A DNA stretch of 64,000 nt from Candidatus Cybelea septentrionalis (GTDB lineage Bacteria; Vulcanimicrobiota; Vulcanimicrobiia; Vulcanimicrobiales; Vulcanimicrobiaceae), in the NCBI GenBank assembly GCA_003158175.1, contig PMHJ01000037.1:62713-126712 (forward strand), in the 5' to 3' direction. Numbering within the stretch: the stretch's first letter is position 1; each line of letters opens with the position of its first letter. Made by a program: the position numbers and the translations under genes. This document shows positions 34,015 through 44,888 of the stretch, one piece after another. Below the pieces are notes generated by a model that was not told where the DNA came from, did no database searches, and worked only from the letters and a program-made list of their open reading frames with translations.

Positions 34015-34178
34015 GCTCTTGAAGCGAGAGACACGCCGGCGCTCCGGGGCGTACGAGGGAGGAGCGAAGCCAGGATGGCGAGAGCGACGACGAGTCGAGC
34101 AGCTTTTTCGCTGGATGCGAAAAAGCGAGCGTCCCCGGAGCGCCGGCGTGTCTCTCGCTTCAAGAGCTCACTCTACGC
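34004..34178. repeat. Large hairpin element, copy A (46-bp inverted repeat with 83-nt core)
   Basis: Bases 34004-34049 and 34133-34178 are perfect inverted repeats of 46 bp. Between them lies an 83-nt core (34050-34132) that contains a second hairpin, GCTTTTTCGC / GCGAAAAAGC at 34102-34126. The left arm includes the atpG stop codon. A related 83-nt core, in reverse orientation and about 87% identical, occurs in copy B at 44936-45018, but the arms there are unrelated in sequence. Folded RNA would form a very long stem. No T-run follows, so it is not a standard intrinsic terminator. A -10-like TATCTT (34213-34218) lies downstream before atpD. Confidence 0.92.
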
Positions 34179-34203
34179 GCGCTCACCTCGACGTAGTCTC
34201 TAG

Positions 34204-36085
<1,882 letters not shown>

Positions 36086-36120
36086 GCGAGTTAGCAGGCT
36101 ACGCGAACGGTAGTTTCGAT

Positions 36121-37470
36121 ATGCTCGATCGCCTCGAAACGACGCTCAGAGTACGGGGCGGCGCGCGCCTGGAAGGTTCGGTTGCAACGCACGGCGCGAA
36201 GAATGCCGCGCTGCCGATTATGGCCGCGGCTCTGCTGGCGCGAGGCACGGTAACGCTCCACCGCGTGCCGCACATCACCGACGTCTCGGTGATGTGGTCG
36301 TTACTGGAGGCTTTGGGCGCCCGCATTCGCTACGAAGACAAGAACACGGTGACGATCGACGCAAGCAACGTCGCATCCTATCGCGCACCGTACGCGCTCG
36401 TGCGCAAGCTCGCCGCTTCGTTCGACATCGTCGGCGCGCTCCTGGGGCGCTTTGGGCGAGCCGAGGTTCCGCTTCCCGGCGGTTGCGTGTTGGGTACGCG
36501 CGCGACGGACATGCACGAGCAAGCCTTCGTGGCTCTGGGATGCGACGTGCATAACGCACACGGCTATCTCATCGCCGCATCGCGGGGTCCAAAGTTATCC
36601 GGAGCCCCGATCGAGTTCCGTATCCCAAGCGTGGGTGCCACCAAGAACGCAATGCTTGCTGCGGTGCTGGCCAAGGGAACGACGACGTTAAAAAACGTTG
36701 CGATGGAACCCGAGGTCGTGGACCTCGCGAACTTTCTTGTCGCGATGGGTGCGCGGATTGCAGGTCAGGGAACCGACACGATCGCCATTGAGGGGGTCCG
36801 CGAGCTGCACGGCGTCGAGTACGAGATCATCGCGGACCGCGTCGTGACCGGCACGCTTTTGCTGGCAGGCTCGGTAACTCGCGGCGACGTGACGGTGACC
36901 GGCTGCCGGCCGGATCACTTGCAAGCCCTAACCGATAAGCTGGTGGAATGCGGAGTCGTTACCGTTACGGGCGACGACTGGATCAGGGTGAAGGCCGATG
37001 GCATTACCGGTGGGACGGACATTCTTACCGCTCCATATCCGGGTTTCCCGACCGATCTCCAACCGCAAATGGTTGGCTTTCTCTGTACCTGCCCGGGCAC
37101 CAGCGTCGTCGAAGAGTCAATCTTCAACGCTCGCTTTTCGTACGTCAACGAGTTGGCCCGCATGGGAGCCGAGGTCAAAGTGACGATGGAAAGTAATGCT
37201 GCCATCATCAAAGGTCCCAAGCAGCTTTCCGGGGCACCGGTGGAAGCACCGGACATTCGCGCCGGCGCGGGTCTCGTAATCGCCGCCCTCGCAGCCGCGG
37301 GCGAAACCGAAATCATTGGGCTGGAATACATCGATCGCGGCTACGACCGTTTGGAAGAGATGCTTTCGGAGCTGGGCGGCCAGGTGCAGCGCAGCAGCGG
37401 CGTGACGCCGCTCGTCGAGCCGGCGGGATTCTTTGAAACGAGCGAATATCCGCGAGTTTCGGCGAGCTAG
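36121..37470 (+). CDS. murA: UDP-N-acetylglucosamine 1-carboxyvinyltransferase
   Basis: MurA (449 aa) catalyses the first committed step of peptidoglycan synthesis, adding enolpyruvate to UDP-GlcNAc. The N-terminal GAKNAALPIMAAALLA, the loop PLPGGCVLGTRATDMH with catalytic Cys122 (fosfomycin-sensitive type), the IPSVGATKNAMLAAVLAKG repeat, TDLQPQMVGFLC and the late DIRAGAGLVIAALAA with IDRGYD are all present. The length is about 25-30 residues above average because of a C-terminal tail. It sits between atpC and an mreB-family gene, the order also found in Bacillus-like genomes. Confidence 0.96.
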   Translation: MLDRLETTLRVRGGARLEGSVATHGAKNAALPIMAAALLARGTVTLHRVPHITDVSVMWSLLEALGARIRYEDKNTVTIDASNVASYRAPYALVRKLAASFDIVGALLGRFGRAEVPLPGGCVLGTRATDMHEQAFVALGCDVHNAHGYLIAASRGPKLSGAPIEFRIPSVGATKNAMLAAVLAKGTTTLKNVAMEPEVVDLANFLVAMGARIAGQGTDTIAIEGVRELHGVEYEIIADRVVTGTLLLAGSVTRGDVTVTGCRPDHLQALTDKLVECGVVTVTGDDWIRVKADGITGGTDILTAPYPGFPTDLQPQMVGFLCTCPGTSVVEESIFNARFSYVNELARMGAEVKVTMESNAAIIKGPKQLSGAPVEAPDIRAGAGLVIAALAAAGETEIIGLEYIDRGYDRLEEMLSELGGQVQRSSGVTPLVEPAGFFETSEYPRVSAS

Positions 37471-37481
37471 CGCTTTCTTAG

Positions 37482-38477
<996 letters not shown>

Positions 38478-38533
38478 GCGCCCGGGGACCCGTGGCACAG
38501 CGAAGACTCGGGTCGACGAGGAATGATGAGGAA

Positions 38534-39208
38534 ATGGCTCTGGAATGCGTGGGGCGCGTCATCGATGCATCGACCACGCGGATTGAGGACGTTGCCGAAG
38601 AGGTTGCGCGTGTGGTCTTCTCCGGCGGAACGGTCATCTTACCCAACGACACGAGTTATTTCATCGGCTGCGATCCCTACGATTCGGCCGCCATCGATCG
38701 CGTTTACGCGGCCAAAGGGCGACCGGACAGCCGGCCGCTGACGATGCACGTGGCGTCGACACAAGAGTTTCTCGAATATGCATTTGAGAATCCGTTGGCG
38801 GCGACCGTCGCCAAACGGCTGCTTCCCGGTCCGGTGATCGTACTGATTCGCAAACCGGCCTTTATCAGCGACGAGCTGGCTGCAGGCTTGCACACGCTCG
38901 CTTTCCGTGTGCCGGACGAGCCCTTCGCGCGCGCGTTACTCGAACGTTGCGGGCCGATTGCCGGCACCACCGCAGTCCGTCCGGGAGGCCCCCCATATCT
39001 CGGGGACGACGATGGCTCGATGCTTCCGCCCGCGGATCTGCTCGTCGCGCACGGGCCGGTTCCATACGCCGTCGAATCCTCCATCATCGATATTTCGGGC
39101 GCGCGTCCTCGGCTGCTGCGCGAAGGTGCCGTTTCGGAGAGTCGTTTCGCAGCGCTTCTTGGGCCGATTGAGCGTCCTTCGGTAAAGGTACGTACGCAAC
39201 TTTTATGA
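38534..39208 (+). CDS. tsaC: L-threonylcarbamoyladenylate synthase
   Basis: A 224-aa YrdC/Sua5-domain protein making TC-AMP for the tRNA t6A modification. Typical elements are the early GGTVILPNDTSYFIGCD (usual form PTDTxYGLGCD), KGRPDSRPLTMHV, ATVAKRLLPGPVIVLI, LAFRVPDEPFARALL, GPIAGTTAVRPGGPP (usual form TSAN.SG) and the final RLLREGAVS. No C-terminal Sua5 domain is present, so it is the short TsaC type. ATG 38534 follows a GATGAGGA ribosome site. The LptA-like gene starts in its stop codon. Confidence 0.9.
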   Translation: MALECVGRVIDASTTRIEDVAEEVARVVFSGGTVILPNDTSYFIGCDPYDSAAIDRVYAAKGRPDSRPLTMHVASTQEFLEYAFENPLAATVAKRLLPGPVIVLIRKPAFISDELAAGLHTLAFRVPDEPFARALLERCGPIAGTTAVRPGGPPYLGDDDGSMLPPADLLVAHGPVPYAVESSIIDISGARPRLLREGAVSESRFAALLGPIERPSVKVRTQLL

Positions 39209-39975
39209 TTCGCCTTCTTGCGCTGTTCGTTGGCACACTGGCTCTCGTTGCCCTCGCCAAGCCTTCTTCCGCACCCTCGCAACAGCCGAGCGTCTTTCCA
39301 TCGCAGCAGCCGAGCGGCTCGCCATCGCTGCCGTCGAGCATTTCACCATCGCCGCTGAAGGGGTCCCGGAGGTCGCCGAATGCAAGCCCTTCGCCGGGCT
39401 CTGCCCCTGCAGCATTCGATCTCGGCGTTTGGACGGTTCACGCCAGCTCGCTCGACGCAAACTTCAAGACGGGCGATTTCAGTACGCCCGCCAAGGTCGT
39501 CATGACCCGCGTCGGCGGCGACGTTACCGCAGATCGCGCCAACGGCAACTACAAAAAACAAGTGCTCTATCTCAACGGCCACGTGGTGATGCACGATTCG
39601 CAAGGCGCCGCCGGAAGTCTGACGGAGAGTGGCGGCGGGTCTCATCAGTCGAGCCCATCGACGCTTACTGCCGATAAAGCGCAGATCGACGGAGCGGCGA
39701 AACTATACAGGGCCATCGGAAACGTTCATTACGTGCAAGCCGATACCAACGTTACCGCGGACAACGGCACGTTGGACGACCAAGCACATACCTTGCTTCT
39801 GCAAGGCGCCGTGCATATTGTTGCAGGGACGCGAAAGATGAGCGCTGGCAAAGTATTGTACAACACGCAAACCGGAGATGCTCACGCCGAGAAAGACGTT
39901 ACGATGCAGTTTCCCAGCGAGTTTCATCGGAAATTGGCGACTCCGAAGCCGCTCAAGGTGCCCGCCCCACCGTAA
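39205..39975 (+). CDS. LptA/OstA-like LPS transport protein
   Basis: A 256-aa exported protein. The N-terminal signal helix (IRLLALFVGTLALVALA) is followed by a 50-residue Ser/Pro/Gln-rich linker with imperfect S-Q-Q-P-S repeats. The rest (about 70-245) shows the repeated beta-strand pattern of the OstA/LptA family, such as VTADRANGNYKKQVLYLNGHVVMHD, LTADKAQIDGAAKLYRAIGNVHYV and MSAGKVLYNTQTGDAHAE (motif forms ADxAxxD and GNVxxV). The family bridges LPS through the periplasm. It supports a diderm envelope. Confidence is limited because the family is repeat-based and loosely conserved. Confidence 0.72.
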   Translation: MIRLLALFVGTLALVALAKPSSAPSQQPSVFPSQQPSGSPSLPSSISPSPLKGSRRSPNASPSPGSAPAAFDLGVWTVHASSLDANFKTGDFSTPAKVVMTRVGGDVTADRANGNYKKQVLYLNGHVVMHDSQGAAGSLTESGGGSHQSSPSTLTADKAQIDGAAKLYRAIGNVHYVQADTNVTADNGTLDDQAHTLLLQGAVHIVAGTRKMSAGKVLYNTQTGDAHAEKDVTMQFPSEFHRKLATPKPLKVPAPP

Positions 39976-39985
39976 AGGCGGGGAC

Positions 39986-41275
39986 ATGCTCTTCGATTTT
40001 CAGCCAATCGTCATGCCGTTAGCCGCGCGAATGCGGCCTCGCACGCTCGACGAGTTCGTTGGACAGCGAGAGTTGCTGGGGGCTGGACGCGCGCTGCGCG
40101 CTGCGATCGAACGCGACGCCGTCCCGTCGATGATTTTGTGGGGCCCGCCGGGCAGCGGCAAGACGACGCTGGCCGAAATCATCGCGGGTCGTACCGGCGC
40201 CCATTTCGAGCGAATGTCGGCCGTAAGTGCGGGCGTGAGCGACCTGCGGCGCGTTCTGGGCGACGCGAGAGTTCGGCGCCGCTCCGGAAAACCGACGATC
40301 CTCTTCATCGACGAGATTCATCGCTTCAACAAGGCGCAACAGGACGTCGTATTGCCCTTCGTCGAGGATGGTACGGTCACGCTGATCGGCGCCACGACGG
40401 AAAACCCGTCGTTTGAGGTCAACTCGGCGTTGCTCTCACGAGCTCGAGTCTTTGTGCTTGACGCGCTCTCCGATGAGGAGGTTGGAACGATCGTCGATGG
40501 CGCGTTGCGCGACGCAGAGCGCGGCCTGGGCGCGAAGGAGCTTCACGTCGATGAGGAGGCTCGAGCGCTGTTGGTTGGCCTTGCAAATGGCGACGCGCGC
40601 GCGGCTCTGAGCTCGCTCGAGCTAGCCGCCGCTTCTGCGCGCGGGGAGCCGCCGCGCATCGACGTCGAGGTAGTGCGTGAAGCGATGCAGCGCCGCAACG
40701 CCCGGTACGACAAGGGCGGCGAGATGCACTACGATACGATCAGCGCGTTGATCAAATCCGTTCGTGCAAGCGATCCGGACGCGTCGCTGTACTGGCTTGC
40801 GCGTCTGATCGAGGGCGGCGAAGACCCGCTTTTTATCGCGCGACGATTGGTCATTTTTGCGTCGGAAGACATTGGGCTTGCGGATTCCACCGCGCTGCAA
40901 GTGGCCGTCGCGGCGCAGCAGGCGGTGCACTTTGTCGGAATGCCCGAGGGCTTCTTTCCGTTGGCTCACGCGACGCTCTATCTTGCGACGGCCCCAAAAA
41001 GCAACAGTGTCGGCTCGAGCTACGGCGCCGCTATGGCCGACGTTTTGGAGACGCGCAACGATCCAGTGCCTTTGCATCTGCGGAACGCGCCGACCCGGTT
41101 GATGCGTCAGCTCAACTACGGTCAGGGTTACCACTACGCGCACGACGACTACGACGTCGAGCAGCTCAACCTGCCGCCGAGTCTGGCCGAACGGAAGTAC
41201 TACGTTCCGAGGAAGCAGGGGGCCGAACTGATCATCGCGGAGCGCGAGGCAGAAAGAAGAAGGCGGTCCGAGTGA
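39986..41275 (+). CDS. rarA: Replication-associated recombination protein A
   Basis: AAA+ clamp-loader-like ATPase (429 aa) of the RarA/MgsA/WRNIP1 family that acts at stalled forks. It has [19 protein letters not shown], Walker [29 protein letters not shown] (Walker B), [25 protein letters not shown] (sensor core [10 protein letters not shown]) and a C-terminal helical tetramerisation domain with [15 protein letters not shown] and [10 protein letters not shown]-like segments. AAAGG and ATG 39986 fix the start. The last residues are Arg-rich. Confidence 0.94.
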   Translation: MLFDFQPIVMPLAARMRPRTLDEFVGQRELLGAGRALRAAIERDAVPSMILWGPPGSGKTTLAEIIAGRTGAHFERMSAVSAGVSDLRRVLGDARVRRRSGKPTILFIDEIHRFNKAQQDVVLPFVEDGTVTLIGATTENPSFEVNSALLSRARVFVLDALSDEEVGTIVDGALRDAERGLGAKELHVDEEARALLVGLANGDARAALSSLELAAASARGEPPRIDVEVVREAMQRRNARYDKGGEMHYDTISALIKSVRASDPDASLYWLARLIEGGEDPLFIARRLVIFASEDIGLADSTALQVAVAAQQAVHFVGMPEGFFPLAHATLYLATAPKSNSVGSSYGAAMADVLETRNDPVPLHLRNAPTRLMRQLNYGQGYHYAHDDYDVEQLNLPPSLAERKYYVPRKQGAELIIAEREAERRRRSE

Positions 41276-41313
41276 TACTCGAACCGCCAGTTTCCCGTTG
41301 CTACTTCTCGGAG

Positions 41314-41336
41314 TTGTGCGTTGGAGCTTCGCACAA
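41314..41336. promoter_or_regulatory. Inverted repeat upstream of the cysteine desulfurase gene
   Basis: TTGTGCG (41314-41320) and CGCACAA (41330-41336) form a perfect 7-bp inverted repeat with a 9-bp spacer. It lies 34 bases before the GTG start of the desulfurase gene, and a CATACT -10-like box (41352-41357) lies between. This could be an operator for a dimeric regulator or an RNA hairpin. No specific regulator can be named. Confidence 0.4.
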
Positions 41337-41369
41337 GTCAATGATAGTGCAGCATACTTGGAGCATTCT

Positions 41370-42587
41370 GTGAATTCAATTCGAATTTATTTGGACCACG
41401 CAGCCACGACACCGGTGCGCGACGAGGTCGCGAATGCGGTGCGCGAGGCCGCCGACCAATGTAATTTTAATCCAAGCTCCCTGCATTTTGAGGGACGGCG
41501 GGCGCGCGCGGCGCTGGACACCGCGCGCGATTGCGTGGCCGCAGCTATCGGCGCGACCCGCGCCGAGATCCTGTTCACATCGGGCGGAACCGAAGCGAAT
41601 AATTTGGCCTTGCTCGGCGCGACGCGAGGGCTCGGCCGCCGGGGGCACGTTGTCGCCTCGGCGATCGAGCACCACGCCGTACTCGCGGCCGTGGACCGGC
41701 TGCGTGAAGATGGATTCGAAGCGAGCTTGGTGCCGGTCGACCGCCAGGGGCGGGTCGAGCCGGCGGAGTTCGAGCGATCGCTCCGCACCGGGACCCTCCT
41801 GGCCTCAGTCATGTACGCGAACAACGAGGTGGGAGCCGTGCAGCCGATCGCCGAGCTTGCGGAGATCGCCCGCCGCCGAGGCGTCCTCTTTCACACCGAT
41901 GCGGTCGCGGCTCCGACCTGGCTGCCGATCGACGTGCGGGCACTTGGAGTCGATTTGCTCTCGATCTCGGCGCATAAGTTTTACGGGCCCAAAGGCGTCG
42001 GGGTGCTGTACCTGCGTCGAGGAGTTTCCTTGGCCCCGATCATTGTCGGCGGCGGGCAAGAGTCGGGCCGCCGCTCCGGTACGGAGAACGTGCCGGGCAT
42101 CGTGGGCATGGCGCGAGCGCTCGAGCTGGCCGTCGCGCAACGCGCCCAGGCTGCCGGAGATGTCGCGCCCCTGCGCGATCGCTTGGAAGCTGGGATCCGC
42201 TCGCGGGTGGCCGGTGTCAGCGTCAACGGCGGCGATGCCCCAAGGCTCGCCAACTGCAGCAACCTTAGTTTCGCCGGGGTCGACCCGGCGGCGCTCATCA
42301 TCGCGCTCGACCTTGCGGGAGTCTCCGCCTCGGCCGGAAGCGCTTGCACGTCCGGCACGCTCGAGCCCAGCCACGTCTTAGCGGCCATGGCTTGGGAGGG
42401 GGCGGGCCCTGCGAGCGGCGTTCGGCTCTCTCTCGGCACGGCGACGACGGCGGCGGAGATCGAGCGCGTTCTCAACATCCTCCCCGCAGTGGTGGCGGAT
42501 ATAAGGGCTTCGGGCGGCCCCGTCACAATCGCGGGGGGAATGGGTAGACTCGAAACGAACCGCGCGCGGCTGGAGGCAGGAGCTTGA
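41370..42587 (+). CDS. Cysteine desulfurase (NifS/IscS family)
   Basis: PLP enzyme (405 aa) supplying sulfur for iron-sulfur clusters or tRNA thiolation. It shows YLDHAATTPVR, NPSSLHFEGRRAR, FTSGGTEANNLAL, the IEHHAV site, ANNEVGAVQPI, HTDAVAAP, SISAHKFYGPKGVG with PLP Lys203, and SASAGSACTSGTLEPSHVL with catalytic Cys326 in the longer loop of the NifS/IscS class. GTG 41370 has GGAG upstream. No IscU, IscA or MnmA gene is adjacent, so the recipient is unknown. Its stop overlaps the next gene (TTGA). Confidence 0.93.
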   Translation: MNSIRIYLDHAATTPVRDEVANAVREAADQCNFNPSSLHFEGRRARAALDTARDCVAAAIGATRAEILFTSGGTEANNLALLGATRGLGRRGHVVASAIEHHAVLAAVDRLREDGFEASLVPVDRQGRVEPAEFERSLRTGTLLASVMYANNEVGAVQPIAELAEIARRRGVLFHTDAVAAPTWLPIDVRALGVDLLSISAHKFYGPKGVGVLYLRRGVSLAPIIVGGGQESGRRSGTENVPGIVGMARALELAVAQRAQAAGDVAPLRDRLEAGIRSRVAGVSVNGGDAPRLANCSNLSFAGVDPAALIIALDLAGVSASAGSACTSGTLEPSHVLAAMAWEGAGPASGVRLSLGTATTAAEIERVLNILPAVVADIRASGGPVTIAGGMGRLETNRARLEAGA

Positions 42588-42937
42588 ACGGAACGCAGTA
42601 TGGTCCACTCATCCTTGACGTCCTCGCGGGCGTGGGCATCCTGCTGGTCGGCGTTGGGATTTTTGTCGCTGCACTGGCGCTTGCTAAAACGCTGGGCCGA
42701 CTACGGACGACGCTGGACGAGGTGGACAAGCAACTCGAAAACATCGGCACGCCCGTCGGCAACACGCTGGCGCACGTTGACGAAGTGACGAGATCGATCG
42801 AGGAGACGGTAGGTACTCTTTCGCGCACTGCCGACCTTACCAAAAGCGCCGTTACGCCCGCCATCGTTAACATAGGCGCGGCAATTGGCGGCATCAGTGC
42901 CGGTTTACGACGCTTTGTTACGGGAAAGACTAAATAG
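42584..42937 (+). CDS. DUF948 (YtxG-like) membrane protein
   Basis: A 117-aa protein with one N-terminal membrane helix (LILDVLAGVGILLVGVGIFVAALAL) and a helical, heptad-like tail containing LRTTLDEVDKQLENIGTPVGNTL (core VDKQLENIG). This is the DUF948 pattern of Bacillus YtxG, a general stress protein. TTG 42584 overlaps the desulfurase stop. A YtxH-like gene and a SigB regulon core follow, matching the Bacillus association of ytxG-ytxH with SigB. Confidence 0.75.
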   Translation: MNGTQYGPLILDVLAGVGILLVGVGIFVAALALAKTLGRLRTTLDEVDKQLENIGTPVGNTLAHVDEVTRSIEETVGTLSRTADLTKSAVTPAIVNIGAAIGGISAGLRRFVTGKTK

Positions 42938-42955
42938 CTAGGGAGTAATTCAATT

Positions 42956-43294
42956 ATGGGCAAAGGCAATGGCGGAGGTCGATTCTTCGCCGGTTTTCTG
43001 ATCGGTGCAGTCGCTGGTGTGGCGGCGGCCACATTTTTGACCCAAGAGGAGGCACGCGATCGCCTCGCCGGCAAGGCCCGCGAGGCGGGGAATTTTGCGA
43101 TGGACGCGACCGGCGACCTTCGCGAGAAGGTTGGCGACGTTACCTCGCAATGGCAGTCGAGTGTATCGGATTTGTACGAACGGGGCAGGCAAGTCGTCGA
43201 GAGCGCCCGCTCCAATTTAGATGCCGCCGTTGCCGAGGGGCAGACGACGGCACAAGAGACTCGCGACGAACTCCAACGCAAGGCGGAGGGATAG
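42956..43294 (+). CDS. YtxH-domain protein
   Basis: A 112-aa YtxH-like protein. The Gly-rich start and membrane helix RFFAGFLIGAVAGVAAATFL are followed by the family QEEARDRLAGKAREAG segment and an amphipathic, Lys/Glu/Ala-rich helix with repeats of the E-K-x-x-D-x-x type. Such proteins are small stress-induced membrane-anchored helices with unknown mechanism. A ribosome site GGGAG precedes ATG 42956. The end of the gene contains the Shine-Dalgarno of rsbV. Confidence 0.8.
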   Translation: MGKGNGGGRFFAGFLIGAVAGVAAATFLTQEEARDRLAGKAREAGNFAMDATGDLREKVGDVTSQWQSSVSDLYERGRQVVESARSNLDAAVAEGQTTAQETRDELQRKAEG

Positions 43295-43298
43295 CGAT

Positions 43299-43643
43299 TT
43301 GGACATCAAGGTGAACGTGCGGGAGGCTCCCGGCGATTGTTACGTGGTCGACCTTAGCGGCGAAATCGACGTCTACACGTCACCGAAGGTGAAAGACGCA
43401 ATCGGGGAGCTGATCGACCGAGGCGTCTACTTCCTCGTCATCAATCTGGAGAAAGTACGTTATATCGATTCCACGGGTCTGGGCGTCTTGATCGGTGGAC
43501 TCAAACGCGTGCGCGAGCACGGCGGATCGGTAAATCTCGTATGCACCAATCCGCAGATTAAGAAGATCTTCGACATAACGGGCTTGGTCAAGATCTTCGG
43601 TATCTTTGAAAGTGAAGACGCGGCGATGAAAGCGTTGGTATGA
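43299..43643 (+). CDS. rsbV: Anti-sigma factor antagonist (RsbV/SpoIIAA-like)
   Basis: STAS-domain protein (114 aa). The family core VDLSGEIDVYTSPKVKDAI and YIDSTGLGVLIGGLKRVRE is present, with the phosphorylatable Ser58 in D-S-T-G-L-G. Unphosphorylated, it binds the anti-sigma kinase and frees the sigma factor. GGAGG at 43285-43289 with 9-nt spacing selects TTG 43299 as the start. The kinase gene overlaps its stop (ATGA), and the sigma gene follows. Confidence 0.93.
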   Translation: MDIKVNVREAPGDCYVVDLSGEIDVYTSPKVKDAIGELIDRGVYFLVINLEKVRYIDSTGLGVLIGGLKRVREHGGSVNLVCTNPQIKKIFDITGLVKIFGIFESEDAAMKALV

Positions 43644-44077
43644 ATCCGGCCGTCGAGCATTCGCATACCGAGCTCGTCGAATTGCGTATTCCTTCTCGAC
43701 CCGAATGGGTCGCACTAGCGCGCCTCGCCGCCGCGACCGTTGCCAACCGCGTTCGCTTTTCAATCGAGGAGATCGAAGACGTGAAGCTGGCCGTCGCGGA
43801 GGCGTGCACGGCCGTTATTCAGCATGACGGACACGGCGAATTCATCGACGTAACCTGCGAAGCGCTCTCCGACCTGCTACGCATTCGCGTGCGCGACAGC
43901 GGACGTCAGGGCGGCGCGCGCGCGCAAGCGCAGAACATGAACTTCGATGAAGCCCGCATCGCCGGGCTGGGGGTTTTTCTCATTCGGACGTTGATGGACG
44001 AAGTTAGCTACGACGTCAGTCCGCAAGGGACGGATCTGCAAATGGTCAAGAGGCTGACCGGCGCGACGGACCACTAG
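43640..44077 (+). CDS. rsbW: Anti-sigma factor serine kinase (RsbW-like)
   Basis: A 145-aa GHKL ATPase. It has the N-box-like EDVKLAVAEACTAVIQH (usual ExxxNxxxH, here with Thr in place of Asn), VRDSGRQGG (G1), and RIAGLGVFLIRTLMDEVSY (G2), the layout of RsbW and SpoIIAB. It would bind and block the sigma factor and phosphorylate RsbV. The N-box residue change (C-T-A-V-I-Q-H) is worth noting but occurs in relatives. No RsbU-type phosphatase gene is in the window. Confidence 0.9.
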   Translation: MNPAVEHSHTELVELRIPSRPEWVALARLAAATVANRVRFSIEEIEDVKLAVAEACTAVIQHDGHGEFIDVTCEALSDLLRIRVRDSGRQGGARAQAQNMNFDEARIAGLGVFLIRTLMDEVSYDVSPQGTDLQMVKRLTGATDH

Positions 44078-44084
44078 GCCAATA

Positions 44085-44888
44085 GTGCAAGAACGGGACC
44101 AAGCGCGACGCGACCGCGAGCGGACCCGCGCCCTCTTCGAGCGCTTCATCGAGCGGCGCGAGCGGCACTCGCAACACGATCAGACCCCAGATTCGCAATA
44201 CGAGGGACTGCGCGAGGAACTCGCCGTCGTTCATCTCAATCTCGTGCGGTTTCTTGCAGTGAGATTTGCCAATCGTGGAGAGCCGCTCGACGACTTGGTG
44301 CAAGTCGGAACCGTCGGACTGCTCAAGGCGATCGACCGTTTCGACCTCGAACGCGGCGTCGAGTTCACGACGTACGCGACGCCGACGATCGTCGGCGAGA
44401 TCAAGCGATACTTTCGCGATAAGGGCTGGGCGGTGAAGGTACCTCGCCGTCTGCAAGAGCTCAATCTCGCCGTCAACCGCGCGACCGATAAGCTCTCGAT
44501 ATCGCTCGGTCGCAGCCCGACGGTAACCGAGTTGGCGGAGCACCTCCGAGCAGGCGAAGACGAGATTTTGGAGGCCCAGGAACTAGGTCAGGCTTATAAC
44601 CTCCTCTCACTCGACAGCGAGATCTCGGGCGAAACCGATAAAAAGTCGCAGACGCTCGCGGACACCGTCGGCATCGCCGACGCCGGCCTCGAGCTCCTCG
44701 AAGACCGCGCGAATCTCGAACGGGCCTTTCGGGTCCTCACCGGCCGGGAGCGGGTGATCATCTACCTTCGCTTTTACGAGTCGGTCTCGCAGACGGAGAT
44801 CGCCAAGCGGCTCAACGTCTCGCAGATGCACGTCTCGCGCCTGCAGGCAAAGGCCCTGGACAAGCTCCGCTCGGTTCTCGCCGAATAG
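44085..44888 (+). CDS. sigB: RNA polymerase sigma factor, SigB/SigF/SigG group
   Basis: A 267-aa group 3 sigma factor. Region 2 has HLNLVRFLAVRFANRG, DDLVQVGTVGLLKAIDRFDLERGVEFTTYATPTIVGEIKRYFRDKGW (core DLVQVGTVGLLKAIDRFD), region 3 has VPRRLQELNLAVNRAT, and region 4 has LTGRERVIIYLRFYESVSQTEIAKRLNVSQMHVSRLQ (core QTEIAKRLNVSQMHVSRL). It should direct a stress or envelope regulon under RsbW/RsbV control. GTG 44085 follows rsbW by 7 nt. The stop codon TAG is the first triplet of hairpin element copy B. Confidence 0.92.
   Translation: MQERDQARRDRERTRALFERFIERRERHSQHDQTPDSQYEGLREELAVVHLNLVRFLAVRFANRGEPLDDLVQVGTVGLLKAIDRFDLERGVEFTTYATPTIVGEIKRYFRDKGWAVKVPRRLQELNLAVNRATDKLSISLGRSPTVTELAEHLRAGEDEILEAQELGQAYNLLSLDSEISGETDKKSQTLADTVGIADAGLELLEDRANLERAFRVLTGRERVIIYLRFYESVSQTEIAKRLNVSQMHVSRLQAKALDKLRSVLAE

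Noticed and set aside
34050-34132. Retron, DGR or IS200-type origin for the hairpin core
   Set aside because: No reverse transcriptase, variable-repeat or TnpA-type gene is found in the window, so no machinery can be linked.
34075-34203. A 42-codon ORF inside hairpin copy A with AGGAG 10 bases upstream, and a matching 28-codon ORF (44907-44993, minus) in copy B
   Set aside because: The shared 18-20 codons differ by four non-synonymous changes against one synonymous, and the frames diverge in the arms. The conservation follows the stem structure better than a protein.
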